Numbered from the stretch's first letter, positions 1-10,356 are shown. The stretch is DNA of 64,000 bases from Gelidibacter maritimus (GCF_014062315.1 NZ_JACGLT010000005.1:186001-250000); one strand, 5' to 3'. Notes: generated by a model not told the origin, from the sequence alone. Translations and numbers: made by a program.

Positions 1-725
1 AGAAGTTCAAATATTCAATCTTAACACCATATCATGAAAATCAAAATTTAAAGGACTATTATAAATTCATTCTTTTGAAACTTCAGAGACCTGCCATCAA
101 ACTACATGATTTTATTTTCAAACATATAAACGGCGTTCTTGCTTCAGATATTGACTACCACTTACCATTACTCAACCATCCGAAATATTTGGGATTGATT
201 CCAAATCCAATAAATTACAACAAAATAGAATTCATCCCTTTGTCTATTACTAATAAAATCATCATTTTTCATGGGGTCAATTCTCAAAACTACATTAAAA
301 AAGGAAATGTGTTCTTTGACGAGGCCCTTGAGATCATTAAAAATAAATTCCCCGATAAAGTCAAAGTAATAAGAACCGAAGATATTCCATATAATGATTA
401 TATAAAGGTTTATGATGCCTGTCATATTCTATTAGATCAGGTTTATGCTTATGATCAAGGTTATAATGCATTAGAGGCCATGGCAAAGGGCAAGGTAGTA
501 TTTACTGGTGCTGAACAAGAATGGTTAGACTATTACAATATTGAAGCTGATACTGTTGCAATCAATGCATTGCCGGACGCAAATAAAATTTCAGCAAAAT
601 TGGAGTGGCTGATTTTAAATCCTGAAAACATATTGAATATATCAAGTAATGCTCGCGCATTTATCGAAAAGGAACATGATTATATTACCATTGCCCAAAA
701 GTATCTTGAAGTTTGGAAACATTAA
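1..725 (+). CDS. Glycosyltransferase (GT4-like), 5' end cut by window edge
   Basis: The frame is open from base 3 without a stop, so the gene begins before the window; an internal TTG near 75 is not a convincing start. The visible 240 residues look like the C-terminal half of a GT-B glycosyltransferase: a strand reading KIIIFHGVN opens the nucleotide-sugar-binding domain, then YDACHILLDQVYAYDQG and NALEAMAKGKVVFTG, which resemble the acidic and small-residue signature of family 4 enzymes, then an end rich in helix. It probably adds a sugar to a surface polysaccharide or lipid-linked oligosaccharide at the cytoplasmic face of the inner membrane. The next gene starts 12 bases downstream on the same strand, so both are likely co-transcribed. 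Donor and acceptor cannot be told from sequence. Confidence 0.75.
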   Translation, partial: KFKYSILTPYHENQNLKDYYKFILLKLQRPAIKLHDFIFKHINGVLASDIDYHLPLLNHPKYLGLIPNPINYNKIEFIPLSITNKIIIFHGVNSQNYIKKGNVFFDEALEIIKNKFPDKVKVIRTEDIPYNDYIKVYDACHILLDQVYAYDQGYNALEAMAKGKVVFTGAEQEWLDYYNIEADTVAINALPDANKISAKLEWLILNPENILNISSNARAFIEKEHDYITIAQKYLEVWKH

Positions 726-737
726 TTAAAAATCAAA

Positions 738-1571
738 ATGAAGCATTTTTTAATCACACGTTTCAATCTTAAAAACGAACAGTGGCAACACACCAAAAGT
801 GGTCAACAGGTCATTACGGAAGAGTGGCTCAATGAGCGCTTCAGACTATTTGAAACCTACTGCTTCCCCTCTGTAGAAAAACAAACAAATCAAAAGTTTT
901 ATTGGTGCATCCTTTTTGATACTCAAACCCCTTCTATCTATAAGGAAAAAATTGAGCACCTAGCAACGAAAGGCAATAATATATATCCACTATTTATTGA
1001 CGGATTTAAATCTTTACAAAGCGCATTGGTTGAATTTATAACCTCACAGCTAAATAAAAACGATAAGTATATCATCACCACACGATTGGACAATGATGAC
1101 ATCATCCATAAGGGTTTTATTGAAACGATCCAATCCTTGTCAGTGGAAAAAAATAAAACCATTATCGATTTAATTGAAGGCTATCAGGTCAGTATTAATG
1201 ATAAAGCGACGGATTTGAGAGCTTACAGGTCACACTATAACCCGTTTATAAGCTTGGTGGAGTCAGTTGAAGATTTTCAAACGGTGATTTCAAAAAATCA
1301 TAATGATTGGAAATCACTTCATAAAATTAAGTATGACTCTAAGCCTATGTGGATACAATTAATCCATAAGGGAAATCTCACCAATGATAAAATAAAAGCT
1401 CTAAAAAAAGTTTCTCACCTAAATATAGAAGAATTTGGATTAGATAATATGACGTTTTACAACTCCAAGAACTCCAAGAACTCTATTATACTTTACAATA
1501 CCTTGATGATGCCCTATCGAATTTATTATCGAACTAAAATCTTTTTAAAAGGGATATTACTCGGTAAATAA
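738..1571 (+). CDS. Putative rhamnosyl transferase-type glycosyltransferase
   Basis: This 277-residue soluble protein begins MKHFLITRFNLK and has the layout of the 'putative rhamnosyl transferase' family (Pfam PF11316): a CFPSVEKQTNQKFYWCILFD segment near residue 42, and TTRLDNDDIIHKGF near residue 114. The DNDD cluster is the likely metal/nucleotide-sugar site. No signal peptide is visible, so it should act in the cytoplasm on a polysaccharide repeat unit. It follows another glycosyltransferase by 12 bases, and both converge on the - strand polysaccharide operon ending at 1947. The family name comes from annotation practice; the sugar transferred is unknown. Confidence 0.75.
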   Translation: MKHFLITRFNLKNEQWQHTKSGQQVITEEWLNERFRLFETYCFPSVEKQTNQKFYWCILFDTQTPSIYKEKIEHLATKGNNIYPLFIDGFKSLQSALVEFITSQLNKNDKYIITTRLDNDDIIHKGFIETIQSLSVEKNKTIIDLIEGYQVSINDKATDLRAYRSHYNPFISLVESVEDFQTVISKNHNDWKSLHKIKYDSKPMWIQLIHKGNLTNDKIKALKKVSHLNIEEFGLDNMTFYNSKNSKNSIILYNTLMMPYRIYYRTKIFLKGILLGK

Positions 1572-1821
1572 TTTTTATCCATCAGTTATACATCACTTGG
1601 AGCCATAACTTTTCGAACAATAAAACACGACACAATCATTTAATGTAAGAGTTGGATGATAACCTATTCCAATGAAGTTCAACATGGACGTCTTAGCTAA
1701 TAATAATAATATAAACCTTTCCAATCTCCAACCACATCGTTATTGAATCTGCCATACTAAATTGTAAGAAGGCACCCTTTTTATATACGTCTTACCTAAT
1801 GTGGATTATTAATCACGAAAA

Positions 1822-1938
1822 TTAGGTTGGCTGATTGAACATCCTGAAAAGATTATGGAGATTTCTAAAAATGCAAGAATGTTTAGCGAACGGAGACCTG
1901 ATTATAAAAATAATGCAAAACAGCATCGTGACATCTAA
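1822..1938 (+). pseudogene. Decayed glycosyltransferase C-terminal fragment
   Basis: Bases 1822-1938 read LGWLIEHPEKIMEISKNARM and end in TAA after 38 codons. They match the tail of the glycosyltransferase ending at 725 (LEWLILNPENILNISSNARA), including the following acidic stretch and stop position. In-frame homology breaks at about 1815 through a frameshift and stop, and no start is available. It is the remnant of a second, related glycosyltransferase gene. The rest of the 375-base gap (1572-1821) shows no recognisable gene or terminator. Confidence 0.7.
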
Positions 1939-1946
1939 TACAAATA

Positions 1947-2522
1947 CTAAGCGAGGTCTCTTATTATTTTTGCAGGAGAACCACCAATGACCACATTGGC
2001 AGGAAAGCTATGAAATACCATTGCTCCGGCAGCTATCACACTATTTTCACCAATGGTGACGCCTTTTAAAATGGTCACGTTATTACCAATAAACACATTT
2101 CTCTCAATGATCACCTTCTTGGGGTTTAGATCCGTTTTCTTCCGATTTGCTTGATCCAAGTCATGAAAATTACTATCGTATATAGCACAGTTCAATCCGA
2201 TAAGAACGTCATCATGTATGGCAACTCCCAATTCCGAAACGACTGTAAATTGATTATTAATACTCACATTATGACCAAAACTAATTGTAGCTTGTTCCGT
2301 ACGAGCCTCAATATAAGCATAGGTGTTATAGTACATAGGTGAATTTACAACCCCAAATTGAACATTCTGACCAAAAACTACCTGCCCTTTTCCTTTAATA
2401 ACTACAGGTTGAACCGCCTTATATTTTCCATTGATTTGTCCATTAGAAGAAGCCATTCTATAATATATTTTTTTCAAATACATCACCAATTCAACATATT
2501 TCGATTTTAGATTCTGGCTCAT
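1947..2522 (-). CDS. Hexapeptide-repeat acyltransferase
   Basis: The 191-residue product has the left-handed beta-helix hexapeptide pattern: VIKGKGQVVFGQNVQFG near residue 42, then VLIGLNCAIYDSNFHD, and VFIGNNVTILKGVTIGENSV followed by IAAGAMVFHSFPANVVIGG. The last part is the classical end of maltose/galactoside/serine O-acetyltransferase-like enzymes; the His in the DSNFHD segment is a candidate catalytic base. It probably O- or N-acetylates a sugar of a surface polysaccharide. Its ATG overlaps the end of the flippase gene by 4 bases (2519-2522), indicating translational coupling, and it is the last gene of the operon starting near 7308. The acceptor is unknown. Confidence 0.85.
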   Translation of the reverse strand: MSQNLKSKYVELVMYLKKIYYRMASSNGQINGKYKAVQPVVIKGKGQVVFGQNVQFGVVNSPMYYNTYAYIEARTEQATISFGHNVSINNQFTVVSELGVAIHDDVLIGLNCAIYDSNFHDLDQANRKKTDLNPKKVIIERNVFIGNNVTILKGVTIGENSVIAAGAMVFHSFPANVVIGGSPAKIIRDLA

Positions 2523-3823
2523 ATCTCAAAATTTTGTTTGCTAAACAAGAGCTTTTTAAAAACAGTGGCAATAACTATCAAATGAAGAGCGAAGTTAACA
2601 AAATGCGCAATAACCGCTCCCTTCGCTCCATAAATATCAATAAAATAAATGCTGGCAAAATATAAAGTAAGGAGAGATAACAACTCAATCCCAATATAAT
2701 ATGAGACCATTTTTTTAGCGATCAATTGATACGCAATAACAGAGGCAATCACCCTTAAAAAATCGCCCAATAACTGCCACATAAATAGATCTTCAACCGG
2801 TTGGAATTCGTCGGTAAATAGGATAGCAACAATATATGATCTCAGAAAATAGATGACAAGCAAAGCCGTTCCGAAAATAGGAAGCACGGTTTTATAAAAA
2901 TGAACGATCTCTTTTCTGAAATCGAAGGCATTTGTTATTTCCGAGAACCGAGGTAAAATATATAATGCTAGTAAGGAGTTCACAAACATCAGATAATAAT
3001 TGGAAATCCGTCGTATTGCTTCCCAAAACCCTGCATCTTTCATACTGACATGGTCAATTAAATAATTTCTGATAAATACAAAAACCAATGGCATGACCGC
3101 TGCAGAAAACAAGGCCATTGCAGAATAATGGCTGAAATTCTTTAGAACCTTCAGCTTGATTCCAGATAATTTGACGGGCTTAAAAAAATGTCTGATATCA
3201 AAAAAGCTAAACAAAGTGACAAAAAATAACAAACCTGGAATCGCCACAGCGGCTATCAATGCACCATTCAACTGATGTTTCCAGATCAAAAGCAAGGTCA
3301 CCAAGAGCCCAAAAATCTGGCTGTAAATATTGATTTTAACAAAAGTTTTGTATCTAGAAAGTCCGTTGATTATTGCCAGCAATACTAAATTCATCCCATA
3401 AAAAGGGAGCATAAGGGCTAAAAGCTTTATTATAAAAACATACGATTCCTGAGAACCAAAAATCCAAACGTCTATAGTTTCGGCATTAAAATAGATGAGC
3501 AAGGAAATGACGAGTGCAGTAATCAAGAGCGTCGTCAGGACTGTACCAACAGCTTCATTGAGTTTGACTTTATCCTCTTTATACTCCGCAACATATTTAA
3601 CGATGCCGCTTGTAAAGCCCAATGTGGAGAACGACTCGGCGGTGGTGAGAAAGTTTCTTAAATTTCCAATTAAAGCCAATCCCTCCGCTCCAATAAAAAC
3701 AGCAATGGCCTTTGACGTAAGGAATCCAACCACCACTTTAGTTAAAACAGCAACAGAATTAAATGAAGCTATTTTGAGAAGCAGGTTACTGTTGATATAT
3801 TGGAATATTCTTTTCAATATCAA
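2519..3823 (-). CDS. Wzx-type polysaccharide flippase (copy 2)
   Basis: This 434-residue integral membrane protein has about 12 to 14 hydrophobic segments and belongs to the polysaccharide-biosynthesis/O-antigen flippase group of the MOP superfamily. Near the N-terminus it carries KAIAVFIGAEGLALIGNL, and near the C-terminus LPRFSEI and EDLFMWQLLGDF. It should move a lipid-linked oligosaccharide across the inner membrane. The neighbouring gene at 3842-5146 encodes a protein of identical length, alignable from end to end, so the two are tandem paralogues. The 18-base gap to that gene and the 4-base overlap with the acyltransferase gene place all three in one transcript. Confidence 0.88.
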   Translation of the reverse strand: MILKRIFQYINSNLLLKIASFNSVAVLTKVVVGFLTSKAIAVFIGAEGLALIGNLRNFLTTAESFSTLGFTSGIVKYVAEYKEDKVKLNEAVGTVLTTLLITALVISLLIYFNAETIDVWIFGSQESYVFIIKLLALMLPFYGMNLVLLAIINGLSRYKTFVKINIYSQIFGLLVTLLLIWKHQLNGALIAAVAIPGLLFFVTLFSFFDIRHFFKPVKLSGIKLKVLKNFSHYSAMALFSAAVMPLVFVFIRNYLIDHVSMKDAGFWEAIRRISNYYLMFVNSLLALYILPRFSEITNAFDFRKEIVHFYKTVLPIFGTALLVIYFLRSYIVAILFTDEFQPVEDLFMWQLLGDFLRVIASVIAYQLIAKKMVSYYIGIELLSLLTLYFASIYFIDIYGAKGAVIAHFVNFALHLIVIATVFKKLLFSKQNFEI

Positions 3824-3841
3824 TATATGTTTTGGTATGCG

Positions 3842-5146
3842 TTAGTCGTCGTCGGTATTGGCTATCACTCCAAATAGCGAACTTCCAAATATCAACAAAA
3901 TAATGCCATAATGCATCAAATAGCTCACAAAATGGCCCATAACCGCACCTTTAACACCAAAAATATCAATCAAATAAACACTTGACAAATACATGATGAT
4001 CACCAAAAAGACTTCAATAATGATAAAATGCGTAAACATTTTCTTTGCGATAAACTGATAGGCAATAACTATGGAAAGCACTTTTATAAAATCGCCCAGC
4101 AGTTGCCATAAAAACAAATCTTCTGTTGGCTCAAAGGCCTCTGAAAACATGAGCGGGACCAATAAAGATCTCAGGAAATAAATGACGATCAAACCAATTC
4201 CAAAAAGCGGCATGGCAGATTTATAAAAACTGAAAACTTCTCTCCTAAAGTCCGCTTTGCTCTCAATCTCGCTAAATCTTGGTAGAATATACAAAGTCAA
4301 CAACGAATTGATAAACATCAGATAATAATCTGAAATGCGTTGCATGGCCTCCCAATGTCCTGCTTCCTTTATACCAACTTCATCAATTATATAATTACGG
4401 ATGATAATGGACACCATTGGAATGGCAATAGCAGTTACCAAGGCCATAGTTGCAAAAGGCGCAAATCGTTTCAACACGCCCAAATTGACATTGGATATTT
4501 TTAAGGAAGCCACTAAACTTCGTTGGTTGACAAATCCGATAAACGTAATCAGAAAAATAAGAGAAGGCGCAATGACCGCTGCAATCATGGCTCCATCAAT
4601 ATTATATTGATAGATTAAAATCAGCGTAATTGAAAGGCCTAAAATTTGACCAATAATATTGATGATCAGTAAAATCTTATACTTTGAAAAACCGTTCATT
4701 ATTGCAAAGCTGAACATGTTCAGGGCATAGAACGGGAGTGCCAGAGCCATGATCTTAATGATATAGGCATAATTATAATGGGCAGCAAACAAGAAATTAT
4801 TAATGGATTCTGCATTATAATAACTCAAAAAAGCAATCAATATGGTTGAGAAAAAACCAAGATAATAGGCTGTAGATAGGGTTTGACTTAATTTGAAGGC
4901 CTCATTTTTAACTTCTGAAATAGATTTGACCAAACCATTATAAATTCCCAAAATTGAAAAGGATTGGATCGCATTTAAAAAATTTCTGAGGTTTCCAATA
5001 AGCGCCATCCCTTCTACCCCAATAAAAACAGCTATGGCTTTAGAGGTCAAAATGCCAGCAATAATCTTGGTAATTATGGTTGCAGTATTGAGATTGGCCA
5101 CCTTAAACAGCACGTGCTCGTTGATATAATTATTGAACTTCCCCAT
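3842..5146 (-). CDS. Wzx-type polysaccharide flippase (copy 1)
   Basis: The product is 434 residues with the multi-spanning profile of O-antigen/lipid III flippases, sharing KAIAVFIGVEGMALIGNL, LPRFSEIES and EDLFLWQLLGDF with its downstream paralogue. It starts with MGKFNNYINEHVLFK, directly before the first membrane segment. It lies one base after the aminotransferase stop codon (5147), so it belongs to the same operon. In enteric bacteria a Wzx of this kind next to a DegT-type aminotransferase is typical of loci whose glycan contains an amino sugar (for example WzxE with WecE). Whether both paralogues work on the same substrate, or form a pair, is not visible. Confidence 0.88.
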   Translation of the reverse strand: MGKFNNYINEHVLFKVANLNTATIITKIIAGILTSKAIAVFIGVEGMALIGNLRNFLNAIQSFSILGIYNGLVKSISEVKNEAFKLSQTLSTAYYLGFFSTILIAFLSYYNAESINNFLFAAHYNYAYIIKIMALALPFYALNMFSFAIMNGFSKYKILLIINIIGQILGLSITLILIYQYNIDGAMIAAVIAPSLIFLITFIGFVNQRSLVASLKISNVNLGVLKRFAPFATMALVTAIAIPMVSIIIRNYIIDEVGIKEAGHWEAMQRISDYYLMFINSLLTLYILPRFSEIESKADFRREVFSFYKSAMPLFGIGLIVIYFLRSLLVPLMFSEAFEPTEDLFLWQLLGDFIKVLSIVIAYQFIAKKMFTHFIIIEVFLVIIMYLSSVYLIDIFGVKGAVMGHFVSYLMHYGIILLIFGSSLFGVIANTDDD

Positions 5147-6289
5147 TTAATACGCGTTCAAAACGTTAATAATTGTAGCAGTATCTCCCGCTGTCATTAC
5201 TGGACTCAATGGAATACTGATAATAGTTTTATGAATCAATTCGGTAATATCATAATTGTTATTATTATACATTGATAAAGCCTTTTGCTGGTGCGGTGGA
5301 ATTGGGTAATGGATCAAATATCCAATACCATGAGATTTTAAATAAGCTTCAAATTCAATACGATTACTAACGCGAACCGTAAATAAATGAAACACGTGAT
5401 CATTTCCACCACTATAAAACGGCAATATTAATTTTTTGTTTTTGATCTCCCGAAGATATCTTTTTGCAATGGTTCGGCGTATCTCGTTGTCCTGATCGAG
5501 TTGTTTTAATTTGACATTCAAAAATGCTGCTTGGAGTTCATCCAACCGACTGTTAACGCCAATAACCTCATTGACATACCGCTTTGAACTACCATAATTG
5601 CGCATCATTTTAATGGTTTCGGCTAAATCAGGATTATTGGTGGTCACCGCTCCGGCATCTCCCAAAGCCCCTAAGTTTTTAGTGGGATAAAAGCTAAAAG
5701 CAGCGGCATCTCCTAAATTTCCAGCTTTCCTTATTTTGGAATTTGGCACTTCCACTGCGCTCAGTTTGATTGTATTGGAACTTTTAAGTGCTCCATGTGC
5801 CTGTGCCGCATCTTCGATGACCAGCAATCTATTAGACTTTGCAATGGCATTTATCGCGTCCATATCGGCCAAAAGACCATAGAGATGCACCACCAAAATG
5901 GCTTTGGTGTTTGGGTTAATATGTTTTATAATTTCTTCCGGTGAAATATTATAGGTTTCAAGATCAGGCTCTACCAAAACCGGCCTTAAACCCGCATTGA
6001 TAATAGAAAGGATTGAGGCGATATACGTATTTGCCGGAACAATCACCTCATCATTCAACTGCAACTTTCCTAAGTGAATATAACTTTTAAAAATCAAAGT
6101 CAGTGCATCCAATCCGTTGGCCGTACCAACACAGAAATCAGTGCCACAATATGTTGCAAAACCCGTTTCAAAACGTTCAACTTCAGGTCCTAAAATATAA
6201 TGTCCTGAATTAAAAAAACGTTTAAATTGGTTTTGAAAATCATTTTCAAAACGTACATTTATTTTATGAAGGTCTAAAAAGTTGATCAT
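5147..6289 (-). CDS. DegT/DnrJ/EryC1/StrS sugar aminotransferase
   Basis: This is a 380-residue PLP-dependent aminotransferase of the nucleotide-sugar family. It has [11 protein letters not shown] near residue 55, the PLP-contacting [11 protein letters not shown] (157-167), and the Schiff-base lysine in [17 protein letters not shown] (Lys204), followed by [12 protein letters not shown]. It would convert a keto-sugar nucleotide, probably dTDP-linked, into an amino sugar for the surface polysaccharide. The family has QdtB/FdtB- and WecE-like members; the linkage with a FemAB-like gene, overlapping by 4 bases at 6286-6289, does not decide between them. Length and motifs are complete. Confidence 0.92.
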   Translation of the reverse strand: MINFLDLHKINVRFENDFQNQFKRFFNSGHYILGPEVERFETGFATYCGTDFCVGTANGLDALTLIFKSYIHLGKLQLNDEVIVPANTYIASILSIINAGLRPVLVEPDLETYNISPEEIIKHINPNTKAILVVHLYGLLADMDAINAIAKSNRLLVIEDAAQAHGALKSSNTIKLSAVEVPNSKIRKAGNLGDAAAFSFYPTKNLGALGDAGAVTTNNPDLAETIKMMRNYGSSKRYVNEVIGVNSRLDELQAAFLNVKLKQLDQDNEIRRTIAKRYLREIKNKKLILPFYSGGNDHVFHLFTVRVSNRIEFEAYLKSHGIGYLIHYPIPPHQQKALSMYNNNNYDITELIHKTIISIPLSPVMTAGDTATIINVLNAY

Positions 6290-7308
6290 TTGAGTATCGC
6301 ATTCAGGGCGTTATAGTTCTGGGGATCTATTCTTAAAAAATCTTGCGTCTGCGTTCTAGCACCAAAGCCTTCCTTCCAAAATTGCAGGCCCTTATTAATA
6401 TTTTTTCCGTCATTTTCATTTGATGTGCCAAAATCAAAGTAACGCTTCTTAACATAAACGGTATTGATCAAATAATCGTGTAAGCCATCTAAACTTCCTA
6501 ACCTATTTTTATCGTCATTTCCAGAAATATACTGACAATGTGCAACGTTTTCCGTTTCAAAAATGGTGGCACCGGCAACAATCTGACCAGCATGATACGC
6601 ATTGAATTGTTTAATATTCTCAGGAAACGTATTTTTCAGATATAATATATCGTCCAATGAATGAACAGGATTTGCATTGTGTTTTTTAAGCAAATTAGGT
6701 ATTAGAATTTCATTCCAGAATATTTCAAAATCACCGTCTTCTTCAATCCTCAACTGATATTTCTTTGCACGCTTAATTCCCTCAAGCCTGCTGCCCGAGA
6801 ATTTTAACCTGTTCTGATTATCAATTACTGAAAGCGTATCCCGTCTTATCAATTGGGCACTCATAATAAAATTCAAATAGGCGATTTCTTCGGCGGGAAT
6901 ATGGTGGTATATTGAAGGGATCTCTTTTATATAAAGGCTTTTAATGTGCTGTTCGTACAAAAACTTTAGTAGTATTTCATAGCTCTGTAAAACATTTTCA
7001 AATCGGATGTTTTTGGACAAAATCAATCCACCGTAAGTCAAGCCTTGATGAGAATAAACTTCATCTCCCACTCTATTGGCAGGTAACAAAGCAACCAATT
7101 TTTCCCTTTTAAAAATCATCAAGGAAAAATCCTCAAACCGCTCTTGATGATACTCCATAAAATCACGATGGAACAAGAATGTAGCATTTTTGGAATTTGA
7201 AACAAAAGCATTCCAAACCGACTTAAAATGAGGTTGATATTGTTTGACTGAATACACTTTCAAAAGGCAAAATGATTTGTAAATTTTATAATTCAAATTA
7301 GCTTCCAA
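6286..7308 (-). CDS. FemAB/GNAT-like transferase
   Basis: The 340-residue protein resembles the FemAB-like GNAT group common in exopolysaccharide and O-antigen clusters. It has an N-terminal half with [20 protein letters not shown] and [20 protein letters not shown], and a C-terminal GNAT half with [19 protein letters not shown] and [20 protein letters not shown]. The final [10 protein letters not shown] segment is typical of the second acetyl-CoA-like fold. It may acylate or aminoacylate a sugar precursor in the cytoplasm. It is first in the - strand operon. The annotated ATG gives a 15-residue basic leader before VYSVKQYQ; a later start is possible. Confidence 0.7.
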   Translation of the reverse strand: MEANLNYKIYKSFCLLKVYSVKQYQPHFKSVWNAFVSNSKNATFLFHRDFMEYHQERFEDFSLMIFKREKLVALLPANRVGDEVYSHQGLTYGGLILSKNIRFENVLQSYEILLKFLYEQHIKSLYIKEIPSIYHHIPAEEIAYLNFIMSAQLIRRDTLSVIDNQNRLKFSGSRLEGIKRAKKYQLRIEEDGDFEIFWNEILIPNLLKKHNANPVHSLDDILYLKNTFPENIKQFNAYHAGQIVAGATIFETENVAHCQYISGNDDKNRLGSLDGLHDYLINTVYVKKRYFDFGTSNENDGKNINKGLQFWKEGFGARTQTQDFLRIDPQNYNALNAILK

Positions 7309-7435
7309 AATACAATATTTTTAATAGAAGGCATCTCGTTTCAGTCTAATTATTCGCTCCCTATTACCGATGTCCAATTGGCAATTCATCAGGAAAAACC
7401 TCCAAACTCTGAGTTTTAAAGCAACCATTGCGTAT

Positions 7436-7463
7436 AAAAAAAGGGACTCCGATTTGGAATCCC
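7436..7463 (-). terminator. Rho-independent terminator after typA
   Basis: Read on the - strand this is GGGATTCC, a five-base loop and GGAGTCCC (one C/A mismatch in an eight-pair stem), followed by seven T. It lies 59 bases beyond the typA stop codon and fits an intrinsic terminator. Confidence 0.7.
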
Positions 7464-7521
7464 ATTTTTAAGTCAAAAGCTCAAGGGTATCAGTGCCCTA
7501 TTGAGGATAGAATCGATTTGA

Positions 7522-9321
7522 TTAGATCGATTTATTTCTTTTACGTTCTACTTCAGTCAATAAGATTTTACGCAAACGAATATGGTTTGGAGTTACCTCT
7601 ACATATTCATCTTTCTGAATGTATTCCAAGGCTTCTTCCAACGAGAATTTAATCGCCGGAACAATACGCGCTTTATCATCTGCTCCAGAAGACCGAACGT
7701 TACTCATTTTTTTGGTTTTAGTAACGTTAACCGTCATATCATCGCCACGTGAGTTTTCACCTATCACCTGACCTTCGTAAATATCTTCACCAGGATCAAT
7801 AAAAAACTTACCTCTATCCTGTAATTTGTCAATAGAATACGGAATGGCCTGGCCTTTTTCCATAGAAACCAACGAGCCATTTTGTCGTTCAGGAATACCA
7901 CCTTTTACCGGCTGATACTCTTTAAAACGGTGCGTCATAATTGCTTCACCAGCCGTAGCGGTCAACAATTGATTACGCAAACCAATGATACCGCGAGAAG
8001 GAATGAGGAATTCACAAACCATGCGATCGGCTTTAGCTTCCATACTCAACATCTCACCTTTACGCATGGTCACCATTTCTATAGCTTTCCCGGAAACAGA
8101 TTCTGGCAAATCAATAGTCATTTCTTCAACAGGCTCACATTTAACGCCGTCAATTTCCTTAATGATAACTTGCGGTTGACCAATTTGTAGCTCATAACCT
8201 TCACGACGCATGGTTTCAATCAATACAGATAAATGCAAAACGCCTCGGCCAAACACCATAAATTTATCGGCACTGTCGGTTTCATTAACGCGTAATGCCA
8301 AGTTTTTTTCGAGTTCTTTTGTCAAACGGTCCTTGATATGTCGGGAGGTCACATACTTTCCATCCTTACCAAAAAACGGTGAGTCATTAATAGTGAATAA
8401 CATACTCATGGTTGGCTCATCAATAGCAATAGACTCTAAGCCTTCAGGATTTTCATAATCGGCAATGGTGTCGCCAATATCAAATCCGTCAAGTCCTACC
8501 AAGGCACAGATATCTCCCACCTGAACTTCTTCTACTTTTCTACGGCCTACACCTTCAAACACATGCAGCTCCTTTATTTTGGACTTTACAATTTTTCCAT
8601 CGCGCTTAACCAAAGAAATGTTCATTCCAGTTTTTAAAACGCCACGTTGTAAACGTCCGATAGCAATTCTACCTGTAAATGAGGAGTAGTCCAAAGATGT
8701 GATCAACATTTGAGTAGTACCTTCTTCAACTTTCATTGAAGGAATATGTTCGATCACCATGTCCAATAATGGTTCTAACGAATCGGTTGGTTTTTTCCAA
8801 TCGGTACTCATCCAATTGTTTTTGGCCGATCCATAAACTACCGGAAAGTCTAATTGCCACTCTTCTGCGCCCAATTCAAACATCAAATCAAAAACAGCCT
8901 CATGCACCTCATCAGGTGTACAGTTTTCCTTATCCACCTTGTTGACCACAACACAAGGCTTTAAACCAAGGTCAAGTGCTTTTTGAAGCACAAATCGGGT
9001 TTGTGGCATTGGTCCCTCAAAAGCATCAACCAACAGCAAAACGCCATCGGCCATGTTCAGTACACGTTCTACTTCACCACCAAAATCCGCGTGACCTGGT
9101 GTGTCAATCACATTAATTTTAGTGTCCTTATAAGTAACAGCAATGTTCTTAGAGGTAATAGTAATTCCTCGTTCACGCTCTAAATCGTTATTATCAAGGA
9201 TTAAATCACCCGTGTTTTCAGATTCACGAAAGGTGTCACAGAAATACATAATTTTGTCAACCAAGGTTGTTTTACCATGGTCAACGTGTGCAATAATTGC
9301 AATATTTTTTATCTTCGCCAT
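7522..9321 (-). CDS. typA: Ribosome-associated GTPase TypA/BipA
   Basis: This 599-residue translational GTPase has the full family layout. The G1 loop is [14 protein letters not shown] (residues 11-24), G2 is in the [11 protein letters not shown] segment, G3 is [14 protein letters not shown], and G4 is NKVDKENC. An EF-Tu-like domain 2 follows, then the two alpha/beta domains and the BipA-specific C-terminal domain with [20 protein letters not shown]. BipA/TypA binds the ribosome in a GTP-dependent manner and helps 50S assembly and stress or cold growth in the cytoplasm. The gene is monocistronic, with a TAnnTTTG promoter box 27 bases before the ATG and a terminator behind it. Confidence 0.97.
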   Translation of the reverse strand: MAKIKNIAIIAHVDHGKTTLVDKIMYFCDTFRESENTGDLILDNNDLERERGITITSKNIAVTYKDTKINVIDTPGHADFGGEVERVLNMADGVLLLVDAFEGPMPQTRFVLQKALDLGLKPCVVVNKVDKENCTPDEVHEAVFDLMFELGAEEWQLDFPVVYGSAKNNWMSTDWKKPTDSLEPLLDMVIEHIPSMKVEEGTTQMLITSLDYSSFTGRIAIGRLQRGVLKTGMNISLVKRDGKIVKSKIKELHVFEGVGRRKVEEVQVGDICALVGLDGFDIGDTIADYENPEGLESIAIDEPTMSMLFTINDSPFFGKDGKYVTSRHIKDRLTKELEKNLALRVNETDSADKFMVFGRGVLHLSVLIETMRREGYELQIGQPQVIIKEIDGVKCEPVEEMTIDLPESVSGKAIEMVTMRKGEMLSMEAKADRMVCEFLIPSRGIIGLRNQLLTATAGEAIMTHRFKEYQPVKGGIPERQNGSLVSMEKGQAIPYSIDKLQDRGKFFIDPGEDIYEGQVIGENSRGDDMTVNVTKTKKMSNVRSSGADDKARIVPAIKFSLEEALEYIQKDEYVEVTPNHIRLRKILLTEVERKRNKSI

Positions 9322-9347
9322 ATATATGGTGCCTTTTTTTCAGCGTG

Positions 9348-9355
9348 CAAATGTA
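9348..9355 (-). promoter_or_regulatory. typA promoter -7 box (TACATTTG)
   Basis: The - strand reads TACATTTG, matching the Bacteroidota -7 consensus TAnnTTTG, 26 bases before the typA ATG. This predicts a leader of about 20 bases. No convincing TTTG at -33 was found, so the call rests on the -7 match and its position. Confidence 0.5.
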
Positions 9356-9715
9356 CGCTATTTATTTTTTACAAGCTTTCTCACAGCTTCTATATTTTCG
9401 GATTTATTCATTCTAAGTTTATAATAACAAAAATTAACCACTTATACAAGCTATTGAAGCCCATCAAATTAGTGCTTTAATCAGTATGCAGATCCAATTT
9501 TAGACAGTTAATAAAATGTTATTGTTCAAAACTAGCACACTTTCAATTGGTATCTTTCGTTTTAAGAATAGATTAATAGTAAAATGCCATATCCCCACAA
9601 CATCATTTAACTCATTGGCACTTTACATCTGACAGTTTCATAATTATAAGGCCTATGGATTGAAAAGAATTAACAATTTTTCATTTCAGAGGCATACTGA
9701 TTAAAAAGTTTACAG
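9356..9715. other. Divergent intergenic region typA / 9716 gene
   Basis: This AT-rich stretch lies between the typA promoter and the small membrane-protein gene. I see no gene, relic, terminator or strong repeat; short open frames here overlap the typA promoter region and look like chance. Confidence 0.5.
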
Positions 9716-10075
9716 ATGAAAACACTTAGAACATACTCAAAATACATCCCCTATTTTTATTTTATTGCGGTAATCATCTATTGGTTTACCGACGTGAACA
9801 GAAGTGAAGGTCTTACCGCATACCCTATTCTCTTGTTTGGAATTCCATTTTTATGGCAATTGATAAAGCCAAATGAGAAGCTCAATTTCTCTTTGGGAAT
9901 CACCTTCGTTTGCCTTTCTTCTTATATGATATTGGCCTATTTATCTGATCTTCTAAACATCGTAAACCTTTCTTATGATACGAAACGTTTTCTGATAATG
10001 GGCGGATTTTTCGTGATTGGTAATTTTGTGATGGCACTATGGATGATTCGCAACAGTATTAAAAAGGTATTTTAG
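9716..10075 (+). CDS. Small four-helix inner-membrane protein, unknown function
   Basis: The product has 119 residues and four predicted membrane segments: about 12-26 (IPYFYFIAVIIYWF), 36-51, 59-79 (LGITFVCLSSYMILAYL) and 92-112 (FLIMGGFFVIGNFVMALWM). Short basic or acidic links and a basic C-terminus NSIKKVF suggest that both ends lie in the cytoplasm. It starts with ATG and has a stop directly before the kdsA leader region. No enzyme motif is visible and I do not recognise the family. Composition is like that of its neighbours, with no sign of transfer. Confidence 0.7.
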   Translation: MKTLRTYSKYIPYFYFIAVIIYWFTDVNRSEGLTAYPILLFGIPFLWQLIKPNEKLNFSLGITFVCLSSYMILAYLSDLLNIVNLSYDTKRFLIMGGFFVIGNFVMALWMIRNSIKKVF

Positions 10076-10327
10076 ATAAAAAAGATCAAACGGCTGCGCT
10101 AAATGGCTTCAATATTGACATAAGTAATTTTGTATAGATACAATTTCTTTGCGATTTTAGAATTTGGCATTCACATAAGCTCAGTAACTTTAAAACTTTA
10201 GATATTTACGTCAATAAAACCTCTCATTGATAACAATTTTAATCTTCGAGTCCCATTGTAAATACAGAGTCAATACCAACATTGAAATAACGTATTCAAC
10301 AAGCATAACTTCGTGCATTATTTTGCG

Positions 10328-10335
10328 TAACTTTG
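10328..10335 (+). promoter_or_regulatory. kdsA promoter -7 box (TAACTTTG)
   Basis: TAACTTTG matches the Bacteroidota -7 consensus TAnnTTTG. It ends 21 bases before the kdsA ATG, the same spacing as at typA and the EamA gene. The context GCGTAACTTTGCA closely resembles the box found before ssrA. Confidence 0.55.
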
Positions 10336-10356
10336 CACATCTAAATTCTTAAGTAA

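Noticed and set aside
7882-8190. 102-codon + frame opposite typA
   Set aside because: It lies fully antisense to the conserved typA gene and has no protein-like features; it is a shadow.
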